This document shows, one piece after another, positions 17,385 to 27,456 of a stretch of 64,000 nt of DNA; position 1 is the first letter of the stretch, and each line of letters opens with the position of its first letter. The notes below the pieces were generated by a model, which was not told the origin of the DNA, ran no database searches, and worked only from the letters and a program-made list of their open reading frames with translations. Made by a program: the position numbers and the translations under genes. The DNA is taken from positions 1 to 64,000 of the forward strand of contig JAFPWN010000047.1 of assembly GCA_017412765.1 (NCBI GenBank), in the 5' to 3' direction. This DNA comes from Oscillospiraceae bacterium. GTDB lineage: Bacteria; Bacillota; Clostridia; Oscillospirales; Oscillospiraceae.

Positions 17385-18101
17385 ATGGAGAATAAACCCG
17401 TTTACAAGCGCGTGCTCCTCAAGCTCAGCGGCGAGGCACTCGCAGGCGAGAAGGGCTTCGGACTTGACTTTGACGTTATCCGTTCCGTCTGCGCGGTCAT
17501 CAAGGAAGTGACCGCGATGGGCGTTGAGGTCGGGATCGTAATAGGCGGCGGCAACTTCTGGCGCGGCGTCAAGGACGGCGGCGGCAAGATGGAGCGCTCC
17601 AGAGCAGACCACATGGGAATGCTCGCAACTGTTATGAACTGCCTTGCCGTTGCGGACGTTCTTGAGCAGATGGAGGTTCCCGTGAGAGTCCAGACCGCAA
17701 TCGAGATGAGCCGCATCGCCGAGCCTTACATCCGCCTCAGAGCAGATAAGCATCTCAGACACGGCAGAGTCGTTATCTTCGGCTGCGGAACGGGAAACCC
17801 GTTTTTCTCGACCGATACCGCGGCTGTTCTTCGCGCTGCTGAGATCAACGCGGACGCGATACTCCTCGCAAAAAACATAGACGGAGTTTACTCCGCCGAC
17901 CCGAGAAAGGACCCGAGCGCCGTCAAGTACGACGCCATCAGCTATGACGACGTTCTCGCTCAGCACCTCGCCGTTATGGACACCACGGCGACGAGCCTTT
18001 CAATGGACAACAAGATCCCCGTAATTCTCTTTGCGCTCAAGGATCCCGAGAACATTAAGCGCGTGGTCATGGGCGAAAAGATCGGCACCATCGTAGAATA
18101 A
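17385..18101 (+). CDS. pyrH: Uridylate kinase
   Basis: PyrH (238 residues) phosphorylates UMP to UDP in pyrimidine synthesis and belongs to the amino-acid-kinase fold. Visible motifs are [19 protein letters not shown] at the N-terminus (ATP phosphate binding), [12 protein letters not shown] (about 50-61), [17 protein letters not shown] and the DPRKDPSA nucleotide-binding loop (about 170). AGGGGGAAGGTG precedes the ATG. It is the first gene of a run of eight genes on the + strand and is followed after 19 bases by frr, the standard order in Firmicutes. Confidence 0.97.
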   Translation: MENKPVYKRVLLKLSGEALAGEKGFGLDFDVIRSVCAVIKEVTAMGVEVGIVIGGGNFWRGVKDGGGKMERSRADHMGMLATVMNCLAVADVLEQMEVPVRVQTAIEMSRIAEPYIRLRADKHLRHGRVVIFGCGTGNPFFSTDTAAVLRAAEINADAILLAKNIDGVYSADPRKDPSAVKYDAISYDDVLAQHLAVMDTTATSLSMDNKIPVILFALKDPENIKRVVMGEKIGTIVE

Positions 18102-18120
18102 ATCATAAGGAGGACAAAAA

Positions 18121-18684
18121 ATGTATACCGACGACAAGACTTATTCCGAATATCTTGACAAGATGAACAAGACCATCTCCTCGCTCGAGAGCCAGTTTGC
18201 GACTGTCAGAGCCGGCAGAGCCAACGCCGCCGTGCTCGATCAGATCAGGGTCGATTACTGGGGAACCCCGACGCCTATAAATCAGGTCGCCTCCATCTCC
18301 TCGCCCGACCCCCGTACCCTCCTTATCCAGCCCTGGGATAAGACTACCCTCAAGCCCATCGAGAAGGCGATTCTCGCCTCCGATCTCGGCATCAATCCCC
18401 AGAACGACGGCTCCAATATCCGCCTCGCGTTCCCTCAGCTCACAGAGGAGCGCCGCGCCGAGCTTATAAAGCAGGTCCGCAAGTACGCCGAGGCTGCCAA
18501 GACCGCTATCCGCAACATCCGCCGCGACGGTATGGATACCTTCAAAAAGCAGCAGAAGGCATCCGAGATCACCGAGGACGATCTCAAGGGAATTGAAAAG
18601 GATCTCCAGCAGATGACCGACGATTACTCCAAGAAGATCGACGAAGCCACCTCAAAGAAGGAGAAGGAGCTCTCCGTAATCTGA
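18121..18684 (+). CDS. frr: Ribosome recycling factor
   Basis: RRF (187 residues) splits the post-termination ribosome together with EF-G. The protein has the full family length and pattern: an N-terminal helix with MNKTISSLESQFATVRAGRAN, then VDYWGTPTPINQVASISSPDPRTLLIQPWD in domain II, and the helical C-terminal half ending in KKIDEATSKKEKELSVI. AAGGAGGAC precedes the ATG. Its TGA overlaps the ATG of uppS (ATGA), so the two genes are translationally coupled. Codon use is strongly biased to C-ending codons, as for highly expressed genes here. Confidence 0.97.
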   Translation: MYTDDKTYSEYLDKMNKTISSLESQFATVRAGRANAAVLDQIRVDYWGTPTPINQVASISSPDPRTLLIQPWDKTTLKPIEKAILASDLGINPQNDGSNIRLAFPQLTEERRAELIKQVRKYAEAAKTAIRNIRRDGMDTFKKQQKASEITEDDLKGIEKDLQQMTDDYSKKIDEATSKKEKELSVI

Positions 18685-19400
18685 TGAGCATTACGAGAAT
18701 AACGCCGGAGGGTGAGAAAACCCTCCGGCACATCGCTATAATAATGGACGGCAACGGACGCTGGGCAAAAAAGAGGGGACTGCCGAGAACGGCGGGGCAC
18801 CTCGCCGGCGCCGAGACCTTCAGAACGATCGCGCGCCTGTGCCGCAACAAGGGCATAGATTATCTCACGGTTTACGCTTTTTCCACTGAAAACTGGAAGC
18901 GCAGCGCCGAAGAGGTGAGCGCGCTTATGGGCATATTCAAAAAATACCTCGGCGAGGCGGTAGATTCGCTTGAGAAGAACAAGGTCCGCCTGAAGGTGCT
19001 CGGCGACCGCTCGGCTCTCTCGCCGGAGCTGAACGAGCTTATCGACAAGGTCGAGAGCATTTCCGGGCATATCGACGGCATGCAGGCGAATCTTTGTATA
19101 AATTACGGCGGGCGCGACGAGATAGTCAAGGCGATAAAGGCGTGGGAGGCTGACCCGAACAGGGAAGAGATGAGCGAGGAAACGCTTTCAAAATATCTCT
19201 ACTCCGCGGGCATACCGAATCCCGACCTCGTCTGCCGCACGTCAGGAGAGCTGAGACTCTCGAATTTCCTTATCTGGCAGGCGGCGTATTCTGAGTTTTA
19301 CTTTACAGATACCCACTGGCCGGACTTTGACGAAAAAGAACTCGACAAGGCCATAGATTCATATTTTGAGCGCGACAGGCGCTTCGGAGGAACACATTAA
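18684..19400 (+). CDS. uppS: Undecaprenyl diphosphate synthase (cis-prenyltransferase)
   Basis: UppS (238 residues) condenses isopentenyl diphosphate with farnesyl diphosphate to make the C55 lipid carrier for peptidoglycan and wall polymers. The catalytic Asp is D22 in IIMDGNGRWAKKRG, followed by AGHLAGAETF, then YAFSTENWKRS and, near the C-terminus, CRTSGELRLSNFLIWQAAYSEF with the conserved RTSGE Arg. There is no membrane segment. It overlaps frr by one base and lies four bases before cdsA. The carrier it makes is used by the MurJ-type flippase and wall polymer route encoded further along. Confidence 0.96.
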   Translation: MSITRITPEGEKTLRHIAIIMDGNGRWAKKRGLPRTAGHLAGAETFRTIARLCRNKGIDYLTVYAFSTENWKRSAEEVSALMGIFKKYLGEAVDSLEKNKVRLKVLGDRSALSPELNELIDKVESISGHIDGMQANLCINYGGRDEIVKAIKAWEADPNREEMSEETLSKYLYSAGIPNPDLVCRTSGELRLSNFLIWQAAYSEFYFTDTHWPDFDEKELDKAIDSYFERDRRFGGTH

Positions 19401-19403
19401 GCC

Positions 19404-20225
19404 ATGAAATCACTGGGAACAAGGATCGTAGTCGGCGCGGCGCTCGTTGTGCTGCTGTTTGTATGCTCTGTCGTGCTGCCGCCGGTGGCGCTGACGCTGG
19501 TGGTGAGCTTCTTCTCGGCTCTCGGAGCCTATGAGCTCATCAAGACTACCGGAAACGCGATGAACCGCCACATGACCGTCTATCCGTGCATGACGGCTGC
19601 GGCTATTCCGCTGTCCGTTTTTATCGGACGCTATGAGTTCGTGCTGAGCGCGAGTCTTGTTTTCCTGATGGTAACGCTGTTTTCGGAATGCATCTTCACC
19701 TACGGCGGAAAGAGCCCGGTTACCTTTGCCGCTGTAATGGCGAGTATGTTCGCGGGACTGTTTATCCCGGTGGGCTTTGCCTCGCTCGTTTCAATGCGCA
19801 TGATGAACGGACTTTACGTCATCATGGCTTTCGTCATCACCGCCGTTTCGGACGCGATGGCGTACTTCGTCGGAGTTTTCTTCGGAAAGCACCGCGGCGT
19901 GGTAAAGGCGAGCCCGAATAAATCTGTCGAGGGCTTTATCGGCTCGTATTTCGGCGGAATCGCCGGAATTCTCATCTTCGGCGTAATAATTGACAAGCTT
20001 CTCGGCATAGAGGTTAATTACCTGCTCCTCATAACCTACGCCGCGCTCGGAAACGTGACGACCCAGATCGGCGACCTCGCGTTTTCCGTTATCAAGCGCG
20101 AGCACGATATCAAGGACTACGGAAAGATATTTCCCGGTCACGGCGGGGTGCTGGACAGATTCGATTCAATGATCTTTACCGGCCCCCTGGTACTCATTCT
20201 CATTACATATTTCCCGGCGTTTTAG
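19404..20225 (+). CDS. cdsA: Phosphatidate cytidylyltransferase
   Basis: CdsA (273 residues) makes CDP-diacylglycerol, the precursor of anionic phospholipids. It is a multi-pass membrane protein with about seven or eight hydrophobic segments beginning at residue 7. The family signature is present near the C-terminus: SVIKREHDIKDYGKIFPGHGGVLDRFDSM (about residues 228-256), with the conserved acidic residues for metal binding. An upstream SDAMAYFVGVFFGKH segment is also typical. GGAGGAACAC provides the ribosome binding site inside the end of uppS. Order uppS-cdsA-dxr is conserved in many bacteria. Confidence 0.95.
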   Translation: MKSLGTRIVVGAALVVLLFVCSVVLPPVALTLVVSFFSALGAYELIKTTGNAMNRHMTVYPCMTAAAIPLSVFIGRYEFVLSASLVFLMVTLFSECIFTYGGKSPVTFAAVMASMFAGLFIPVGFASLVSMRMMNGLYVIMAFVITAVSDAMAYFVGVFFGKHRGVVKASPNKSVEGFIGSYFGGIAGILIFGVIIDKLLGIEVNYLLLITYAALGNVTTQIGDLAFSVIKREHDIKDYGKIFPGHGGVLDRFDSMIFTGPLVLILITYFPAF

Positions 20226-20236
20226 GAACTATAAGC

Positions 20237-21364
20237 ATGAAAGATCTGATAATTCTCGGCTCCACGGGCTCGATCGGAACGCAGGCTCTCGACTGCGTGG
20301 ATGAGCTCGGGACCGTCAGGATAAAGGCGCTCACGGGCGGTGAGAATACCGCGCTCATGGAGGCGCAGATAAGAAAATACTCCCCGGAGCTTGCCGCGAT
20401 GGGCTCTGAGAGCGCGGCGCGGGACTTAAGGGCGAGAGTCGCGGACACCGCGACGAGGATCGTATCCCTTGAGGACGCGGCGGCGGCGGAGTGCGACATC
20501 GCTCTCTCGTCGATTGTCGGTATCGCGGGGCTTGTGCCGACGATGACGGCGATTCGCAGCGGCAGAAAGCGCATAGCGCTCGCAAACAAGGAAACGCTCG
20601 TCTGCGCGGGACATCTTTTTACCGACGCGATAGCCGAGACCGGCTGCGAGCTTATACCGGTGGATTCGGAACATTCCGCCATTTTCCAGAGTCTTAAGGG
20701 TGGAAGAAAAAACGAGGTAAAGCGCATTCTGCTGACTGCCTCGGGCGGCCCGTTCCGCACAAAGTCGAGGGAAGAGCTGCGCGCGGTCACAAAGCGCGAC
20801 GCGCTGAAGCACCCGAACTGGACCATGGGCGCGAAAATAACCATCGACTCCGCTACGATGATGAACAAGGGACTCGAGGTCATTGAGGCGATGCACCTTT
20901 TCTCCGTTCCGAAGGAGAAAATCACCGTGCTCATACATCCCGAGAGCATACTGCACTCGGCGGTAGAATTCTGCGACGGAGCGGTGATCGGCCAGCTCGG
21001 CACTCCCGATATGCGTATCCCTATCCAGCTTGCGCTGACCTACCCCGAGAGAAAGCCCTCGCCGGCGCCGGCGCTGAGCCTTGCGGATATCGGAAGGCTC
21101 ACGTTTTCTCTGCCTGACCTTGAAAAATTCGACTGCCTGCGCATAGCGCTCGAGGTCGCGGGTCGGCACGACGGAGCGCCGGTAGCCATGAACGGCGCGA
21201 ACGAGGCGGCTGTCGGGCTGTTTTTAAGTGAAAAAATCGGCTATTTTGAGATAGCCGAGAGAATAGAGCGGGCAATTTCATCTCTCTCGCGTGAGAGCGC
21301 CGATTCGATCGAAAAGGTGCTTGAAATCGACAGAGAAGCCCGTATTATCGCGTTAAAGGACTGA
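20237..21364 (+). CDS. dxr: 1-deoxy-D-xylulose 5-phosphate reductoisomerase
   Basis: Dxr (375 residues) converts DXP to 2-C-methyl-D-erythritol 4-phosphate with NADPH, the committed step of the non-mevalonate isoprenoid route. The NADPH site is ILGSTGSIGTQALDC (7-21). Catalytic regions are ANKETLVCAG, IPVDSEHSAIFQSL (metal-binding and substrate residues, about 140-153), TASGGPFR and ATMMNKGLEVIEAMHLF. The C-terminal helical domain contains ALEVAGRHDGAPVAMNGANEAAV. It works with ispG two genes downstream and feeds the prenyl pool used by UppS. Confidence 0.97.
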   Translation: MKDLIILGSTGSIGTQALDCVDELGTVRIKALTGGENTALMEAQIRKYSPELAAMGSESAARDLRARVADTATRIVSLEDAAAAECDIALSSIVGIAGLVPTMTAIRSGRKRIALANKETLVCAGHLFTDAIAETGCELIPVDSEHSAIFQSLKGGRKNEVKRILLTASGGPFRTKSREELRAVTKRDALKHPNWTMGAKITIDSATMMNKGLEVIEAMHLFSVPKEKITVLIHPESILHSAVEFCDGAVIGQLGTPDMRIPIQLALTYPERKPSPAPALSLADIGRLTFSLPDLEKFDCLRIALEVAGRHDGAPVAMNGANEAAVGLFLSEKIGYFEIAERIERAISSLSRESADSIEKVLEIDREARIIALKD

Positions 21365-21370
21365 TTTTAG

Positions 21371-22408
21371 TTGTATATCTTAGTTGCAATACTTGCCTTT
21401 GGCATTCTTATCGCAGACCACGAGCTGGGGCATTTCATCGCCGCGAAGCTCTGCGGAGTAAAGATAAATGAATTTGCGATCGGCATGGGGCCTGCGATCT
21501 TCAAAAAGCAGAAGGGCGAAACGCTCTACGCGCTGAGAGCCTTCCCGATAGGAGGCTACTGCGCCATGGAGGGCGAGGACGAGGAGACCGGCGACCCGCG
21601 GGCTTTCACAAGCCAGCCGAAGTGGAAGCGCTTCATAATCCTCGTAGCCGGCGCTTTCAATAACTTTGTTTTCGGACTTATCGTTCTGATAATCATTTTC
21701 TCCGGCGCAAACGCCTTTGCCACAAACCGCGTTGCCGGACTTGCCGACGGCTTCAAGTACGCCGACGGCGGCATCGAGGTCGGCGATGAGATCTACTCGA
21801 TAGACGGGCACAGAGTTTATTACACGCAGGACTTTTCGACCTATATGTCAAGAGCCGAAGGCGACGTTGATATGGTCGTCATCCGCGACGGCGAGAGGGT
21901 CGAGCTTGAAAACTACGGCCTCAAGCCCGAATACTACGACGACGTCTACCGCTACGGCGTAAACTTCACCTCAGTCGAGGCAAACGCCTGGGAAAAGCTC
22001 AAATACTCCTGCTATTCAGCCTATAATTTCGTCCGGATGGTATGGATGGGACTCGGCGATCTCGTTACCGGCAAGGTCGGAATGAACGAGATGAGCGGAG
22101 TCGTCGGCATCGTTTCGACGATAAACGAGGTCGGCGAGAAATCCGCGACAGTCGGCATCGCTGTCGAGAATATCGCGTATCTCGTGGCTTTCATTGCGGT
22201 AAACCTCGCAGTGATGAACCTCCTGCCGCTTCCCGCGCTCGACGGAGGCAGGATACTTTTCCTCGCGGTCGACAGCGTATGGCGCCTTATAACCGGCAAA
22301 AAGATCGACTCAAAATATGAGGGCTGGGTACACGCCGCCGGTATGGTGGCTCTCCTCGCGCTCATGGCGGTCGTTATGTTCAACGATATAATGAAGCTTA
22401 TAAGATAA
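21371..22408 (+). CDS. rseP: Site-2 intramembrane zinc metalloprotease (RseP type)
   Basis: This 345-residue M50 protease cuts membrane-bound substrates such as anti-sigma factors within the bilayer. The zinc site is HELGH at residues 17-21 in the first membrane helix, and the third ligand region is NLLPLPALDGGRILF near residue 283. A PDZ-like domain lies between, around residues 115-190 (VAGLADGFKYADGGIEVGDEI). The start is TTG at 21371, with AAAGGA about ten bases upstream, six bases after dxr. Position between dxr and ispG is standard for Firmicutes. A possible client is the serpin-bearing membrane protein beside the ECF sigma factor at 45 kb, but that is only a suggestion. Confidence 0.93.
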   Translation: MYILVAILAFGILIADHELGHFIAAKLCGVKINEFAIGMGPAIFKKQKGETLYALRAFPIGGYCAMEGEDEETGDPRAFTSQPKWKRFIILVAGAFNNFVFGLIVLIIIFSGANAFATNRVAGLADGFKYADGGIEVGDEIYSIDGHRVYYTQDFSTYMSRAEGDVDMVVIRDGERVELENYGLKPEYYDDVYRYGVNFTSVEANAWEKLKYSCYSAYNFVRMVWMGLGDLVTGKVGMNEMSGVVGIVSTINEVGEKSATVGIAVENIAYLVAFIAVNLAVMNLLPLPALDGGRILFLAVDSVWRLITGKKIDSKYEGWVHAAGMVALLALMAVVMFNDIMKLIR

Positions 22409-22421
22409 TGCGGAGAAAGAA

Positions 22422-23459
22422 ATGACAAGACAGATAAAAGTCGGCTCCGTCGCGGTCGGAGGAGGAGCGCCGGTCAGCGTTCAGAGCATGTGCTGCACCG
22501 ATACGCGAGACCCCGCCGCCACAGCGGAACAGATAAACGCTCTCGCCGCCGCCGGCTGCGATATAGTCCGCGTTGCCGTGCCGGATATGACGGCGGCAAA
22601 GGCGATAGCTGAGATAAAAAAGCGCATAAAGCTTCCGCTCGTCGCGGATATACACTTTGACTACAAGCTCGCGCTCGCCGCGCTGGACGGCGGCGTTGAC
22701 AAGATTCGCTTAAACCCCGGAAACGTCGGCGGAGAGGACAGAGTCCGCGCCGTTGCGAGAGCTTGCGAGACGAGGGGAGTGCCTATCAGGATCGGCGTAA
22801 ACTCCGGCTCTGTCGAAAAGGCGCTGCTCCGTAAGTACGGCGCTCCCACGCCTGAGGCGCTCGTCGAAAGCGCGATCGGACACGCGAAAATGCTTGAAAA
22901 CGTCGGCTTCGGAGATATCTGCGTATCTGTAAAGAGCTCCTCTGTGCCGACTACCGTCGCGGCGTACAGACTTATGCACGAAAAGACAGATTACCCCCTG
23001 CACCTCGGAGTCACCGAGGCGGGAACCGAATACCTGGGCTGCATAACGAGCGCCGTCGGGATCGGGACTCTCCTGATGGAGGGCATAGGCGACACCGTAA
23101 GAGTTTCTCTTACCGCCGACCCGCTGCGCGAGGTGCCTGCCGGGATCGCCATTCTGAAGGCTGCCGGCGTTCGCAGGGGCGGAGTGCGCTTTGTCAGCTG
23201 TCCCACCTGCGGAAGAACGGAGATCGACCTCATCGGTCTTGCGAACGAGGTGCAGAACCGCCTTGCGGGGATAGACAAGGATATAACCGTGGCCGTAATG
23301 GGCTGCGTTGTGAACGGCCCGGGCGAGGCTCGTGAGGCCGACTTCGGAATAGCCGGAGGAAAAGGTGAGGGACTCATCTTCAAAAAGGGCGAGATAGTCA
23401 GAAAGGCGCCCTATGACCGCCTTGCCGACGAGCTTATAAAACTAATAGGAGAAGATTGA
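22422..23459 (+). CDS. ispG: 4-hydroxy-3-methylbut-2-enyl-diphosphate synthase (GcpE)
   Basis: IspG (345 residues) carries a 4Fe-4S cluster and reduces MEcPP to HMBPP, the penultimate step of the non-mevalonate pathway. Signature parts are VGGGAPVSVQSMCCTDTRD at the N-terminus, the TIM-barrel segment RLNPGNVGGEDRV, and the C-terminal cluster ligands in SCPTCGRTEIDL (two Cys) and GCVVNGPGEAREADFGIAGG (one Cys). Its stop overlaps the polC start. With dxr it shows the organism uses the MEP route and not mevalonate. Confidence 0.97.
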   Translation: MTRQIKVGSVAVGGGAPVSVQSMCCTDTRDPAATAEQINALAAAGCDIVRVAVPDMTAAKAIAEIKKRIKLPLVADIHFDYKLALAALDGGVDKIRLNPGNVGGEDRVRAVARACETRGVPIRIGVNSGSVEKALLRKYGAPTPEALVESAIGHAKMLENVGFGDICVSVKSSSVPTTVAAYRLMHEKTDYPLHLGVTEAGTEYLGCITSAVGIGTLLMEGIGDTVRVSLTADPLREVPAGIAILKAAGVRRGGVRFVSCPTCGRTEIDLIGLANEVQNRLAGIDKDITVAVMGCVVNGPGEAREADFGIAGGKGEGLIFKKGEIVRKAPYDRLADELIKLIGED

Positions 23460-26400
23460 TGGCGAGCTCAAACTCTCTGCCGTTTCTCGAAATGTTCCCG
23501 TTCTGCGAAGCGCTCTCAGACCTTGCCTCCGGCGAGGTCACGGGCTGCACCGTAATGCGGGAGACGCGTTCCATAGAAATCAAGGCAAATTTCAAAAAGT
23601 TCATACCGCCCGCCTATCTCAATCAGGCGGAGGAGATGATCCGCCGCCGGTTTTTCCTTGAGAGGTGCCGCATAGATGCGAATCTTCCGCAGGAAAAGAC
23701 CGAAAAGGAGATAAAGGCTGAGGAAAAATACCGCACGGAGCGCCACCCGATATTCGGGAAAATGCCGAAAAACCTCACTCTCAGCCAGATGAAAGACGTC
23801 AATCTCGAATCGGGCAGGGTGATGGTCGAGGGTCACGTTTTCGGGATGAACTGCCGCGACGTGCGAAGCGGCGCGTTCATACTCTCGTTCGATATGACGG
23901 ACGGAACAAACTCGGTCAGAGTATCGAAATTCATAAACGACGAGGCGGAAAAGACCGCGGCGAAGAAGATCGACGTCGGAATGGACGTCACCGTCGCCGG
24001 AATGATGGTGCAGAACCGCTATGACGGCGAGGTGCTCGAGCCGTTCGCAATCTATACTGCGCCGCAGAAGGCGCCGAGAATGGACACCTCCGAGCGCAAA
24101 CGCGTTGAGCTGCACCTGCACACAACGATGTCCACGATGGACGCGCTTACCGATACCAAGGCGGTAATAAACCGCGCGATAAAGTGGGGTCACCCCGCGA
24201 TTGCGATAACAGACCACGGCGTCTGTCAGGCGTTCCCGGACGCGATGAAGGCGGCGGGGGATAAGATCAAGGTCATCTACGGAGTAGAGGGCTATTACAT
24301 AAACGACGTTGACGACCGCGTTGCCGTTTCGGGCTCGCAGGATATGGCGCTTCCGGGCGAGTTTGTGGCGTTCGATATCGAAACCACCGGACTCAGCTCC
24401 GAGCACGACCGCATAACCGAGATCGGCGCGTTCATATTCAAGGACGGCAGGCAGACCGACCGCTTCCAGACCTTTGTAAACCCCGGAAAGCACATTCCGC
24501 TTGAAATAACGAATCTCACCGGCATCTCCGACGATATGGTAAAGGACGCGCCGGACGAGAAGAGCGCGATCGAGGCTTTCCTCGCCTACTGCGGCAACAG
24601 ACCGCTGCTCGCGCACAACGCGAATTTCGACGTCGGCTTCATCGACGAGGCTTCACGCCGCCACTCTCTCAGCTTCGACCCGACGTATATCGACACCCTC
24701 GCGCTCAGTCAGGCGATGCAGCCGGAGCTTAAAAACCACAAGCTCGACGTTGTCGCGCGCTCTCTTGAGCTGCCCGACTTTGAGCACCACCGAGCCTCCG
24801 ACGATGCGCTGACCTGCGGACTTATCGGCGCGAGGTACTTTGAGATAATGGTATCCGAGGGTGTGGGAAGACTCTCCGAGGTCAACGGCTACATCGGACC
24901 GAAGCGTCAGGACGCGACCCATAACCGCCGCCTGCGTCCGATGCACATCATAGTTCTCGCGAAAAACGAGATCGGCAAAAAGAACCTCTACCGAATCGTA
25001 TCAAAATCGCACCTTGAATTTCTGCACCGCAATCCGATCATGCCGAAGAGCGTGCTGATGCAGTACCGCGAGGGACTGATAATCGGCTCGGCGTGCGAGG
25101 CGGGCGAGGTTTTCCAGTCGATCGTTGATCATAAGAGCCGCGCGGAGCAGCGCAGACTCGCGTCATTTTACGATTACCTCGAGATCCAGCCTATATGCAA
25201 CAATATGTTTATGCTCCGCGGCGATAAGCCGAAGGCGTCGAGCGAGGAGGATCTCAGAAACTTCAACCGCCGCGTCGTAGAGCTCGGCGACGAGCTGGGG
25301 AAAATAACGGTCGCCACCGGCGACGTGCACTTCCTCGACCCGGAGGATGAGATATTCCGCCACGTTCTCCTGACAGCGAAGGAATTTGACGACGCGGACA
25401 AGCCTCTTCCGATATACTTCCGCACCACCGATGAGATGCTCAAAGAATTTGAGTACCTCGGCGAGCGGGCGGAGGAGGTAGTCATCGACAATCCGCAGAA
25501 GATCGCGGATATGTGCGAGTTTATGCGTCCTCTGCCGCCTGCCGGCGTGCTCTTCGCGCCGAAGATCGAGAACTCCGACGGAGAGCTGAAGGATCTCGTC
25601 TACGGCAGGATGCACGAGCTTTACGGTGAGAATCCTCCCGAGATAGTGACGAGCCGCGTTGAGCAGGAGCTGCATGATATACTCTCGCGCCACTATGACG
25701 TTATATATATGTCGGCGCAGAAGCTCGTTGCAGACTCCCTTGCGCACGGCTACCTCGTCGGCAGCCGAGGCAGTGTAGGCTCTTCGCTTGTGGCGTTCAT
25801 GTCCGGTATCACAGAAGTTAACTCCCTGCCGCCGCACTACCGCTGCCCGAAGTGCAAGAATACCGAGTTCATAACGGACGGCTCCTACGGCTGCGGAGCG
25901 GATATGCCGGACAAGATCTGCCCCGTATGCGGCGCAAAATACGCGAAGGACGGCTTCGATATCCCGTTCGAGACCTTCCTCGGCTTCGGAGGCGACAAGG
26001 TGCCTGATATCGACCTTAACTTCTCCGGCGAGTATCAGGCAAACGCCCACCGCTATACGACCGAGCTTTTCGGCCCGGACCACGTTTTCCGCGCGGGAAC
26101 GATCGGTACGGTTGCGGAAAAGACAGCCTACGGCTACGTCAAAAAATACCTCGAAAAGACCGGCAAGACCGCCTCGCGCGCCGAGGAAACGCGACTTGCG
26201 CTCGGCTGCGTCGGCGTAAAGCGCACTACGGGGCAGCACCCCGGCGGACTTGTCGTTATCCCGCAGGATATGGAGATCGCGGACTTCTGCGCGGCTCAGC
26301 ACCCGGCGGACGACCCGAATACCGATATAATCACCACACACTTCGAGTATCACTGCATGGAGGAAAACCTCCTGAAGCTCGACGAGCTCGGCCACGATGA

Positions 26401-27445
26401 CCCGACGATGATACGTATGCTTGAGGATATGACCGGCATCGACGCAAAGACGATACCGCTCGACGACCCGGAGACGATGGGCATATTCAAATCCTACGCT
26501 CCGCTCGGGCTCAAGTATGAGGATCCGATCGTCGGCAAGACCGGCTCCATCGGAATCCCGGAGTTCGGCACCGGCTTCACGCGCCAGATGCTCGTCGATA
26601 CGCAGCCCGAGACCTTCGATACGCTCGTCCGGCTCTCCGGCTTCTCTCACGGCACAGACGTCTGGCTCGGAAACGCGAAGGATCTCATACTGAACGGTAC
26701 CGCGACCGTCAACGAAACGGTCGGCTGCCGCGACGATATAATGCTGTTTCTTATTTCCAAGGGTATGGACCCGAAGATGAGCTTCAAGATCATGGAGGCG
26801 GTCCGAAAGGGCAGAGTCAAAAAGGGCGGCTTCCAGGAGGGCTGGGTCGAAACCATGAAGGAGCACGGCGTTCCCGACTGGTATATAGATTCGCTCTCGA
26901 AGATAGCGTACCTATTCCCGAAGGCGCACGCTGTCGCATACGTTATGATGGCGTTCAGAATAGCATATTTCAAAGTACACTATCCGCTGGCGTTCTATTC
27001 CGCGTATTTCTACCGCCGCAGCCAGAAGGACTCCTTCGACGCCTCGATAATGTGTATGGGTGAAGAGAAGTGCGGCGCAAAGATAAAGGAGATACGCGAT
27101 AATCCCGATTCCACCGCAAAGGACGACGATCTTCTGACGACTCTCGAAGCCTGCTGGGAATTCTATAAGCGCGGCTTCAAATTTGAAAATATCGACCTAT
27201 ATAAATCCAGCGCAACAAGGTTTGAAATCTGCGAAAACGGGCTCAGACCGCCTTTCGTTGCGATCTCCGGTCTCGGTGAGACCGCGGCGATCGACCTTGT
27301 TGAGCACAGGGGAGATAAGGTCTTTATCAGCGTTGAGGAGCTTTCCGCAAGCTGCCCGAAGGTCTCAAAGACGCATATTGAGACTCTCAAAGCTCTCGGC
27401 GCGCTGGGCTCTCTGCCCGATGAATCGCAAATCTCGCTGTTTTAA
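23459..27445 (+). CDS. polC: DNA polymerase III alpha subunit, Gram-positive PolC type
   Basis: PolC (1,328 residues) is the replicative polymerase with built-in 3'-5' proofreading. In order: N-terminal segment, OB fold (about 115-205), PHP domain start with HLHTTMSTMDA (about 218), inserted DEDDh exonuclease with FDIETTGLSSEHDRITEIGAF (from about 303), the rest of PHP, a zinc ribbon CPKC...CPVCGAKY (about 796-829), and the polymerase active-site segment PDIDLNFSGEYQ (about 848). Helix-hairpin-helix regions follow. It is somewhat shorter than Bacillus PolC (about 1,437), mostly at the N-terminus. I prefer ATG 23459 over TTG 23456 because AGGAGAA is ideally spaced; the start overlaps the ispG stop. 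Confidence 0.97.
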   Translation: MASSNSLPFLEMFPFCEALSDLASGEVTGCTVMRETRSIEIKANFKKFIPPAYLNQAEEMIRRRFFLERCRIDANLPQEKTEKEIKAEEKYRTERHPIFGKMPKNLTLSQMKDVNLESGRVMVEGHVFGMNCRDVRSGAFILSFDMTDGTNSVRVSKFINDEAEKTAAKKIDVGMDVTVAGMMVQNRYDGEVLEPFAIYTAPQKAPRMDTSERKRVELHLHTTMSTMDALTDTKAVINRAIKWGHPAIAITDHGVCQAFPDAMKAAGDKIKVIYGVEGYYINDVDDRVAVSGSQDMALPGEFVAFDIETTGLSSEHDRITEIGAFIFKDGRQTDRFQTFVNPGKHIPLEITNLTGISDDMVKDAPDEKSAIEAFLAYCGNRPLLAHNANFDVGFIDEASRRHSLSFDPTYIDTLALSQAMQPELKNHKLDVVARSLELPDFEHHRASDDALTCGLIGARYFEIMVSEGVGRLSEVNGYIGPKRQDATHNRRLRPMHIIVLAKNEIGKKNLYRIVSKSHLEFLHRNPIMPKSVLMQYREGLIIGSACEAGEVFQSIVDHKSRAEQRRLASFYDYLEIQPICNNMFMLRGDKPKASSEEDLRNFNRRVVELGDELGKITVATGDVHFLDPEDEIFRHVLLTAKEFDDADKPLPIYFRTTDEMLKEFEYLGERAEEVVIDNPQKIADMCEFMRPLPPAGVLFAPKIENSDGELKDLVYGRMHELYGENPPEIVTSRVEQELHDILSRHYDVIYMSAQKLVADSLAHGYLVGSRGSVGSSLVAFMSGITEVNSLPPHYRCPKCKNTEFITDGSYGCGADMPDKICPVCGAKYAKDGFDIPFETFLGFGGDKVPDIDLNFSGEYQANAHRYTTELFGPDHVFRAGTIGTVAEKTAYGYVKKYLEKTGKTASRAEETRLALGCVGVKRTTGQHPGGLVVIPQDMEIADFCAAQHPADDPNTDIITTHFEYHCMEENLLKLDELGHDDPTMIRMLEDMTGIDAKTIPLDDPETMGIFKSYAPLGLKYEDPIVGKTGSIGIPEFGTGFTRQMLVDTQPETFDTLVRLSGFSHGTDVWLGNAKDLILNGTATVNETVGCRDDIMLFLISKGMDPKMSFKIMEAVRKGRVKKGGFQEGWVETMKEHGVPDWYIDSLSKIAYLFPKAHAVAYVMMAFRIAYFKVHYPLAFYSAYFYRRSQKDSFDASIMCMGEEKCGAKIKEIRDNPDSTAKDDDLLTTLEACWEFYKRGFKFENIDLYKSSATRFEICENGLRPPFVAISGLGETAAIDLVEHRGDKVFISVEELSASCPKVSKTHIETLKALGALGSLPDESQISLF

Positions 27446-27456
27446 GGAGAAAAACT

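Noticed and set aside
25163..26866. 567-codon open frame on the minus strand inside polC
   Set aside because: It mirrors the codon structure of polC, whose motifs are continuous; the antisense product is rich in Arg/Val/Leu/His without recognisable domains and has no ribosome binding site in context.
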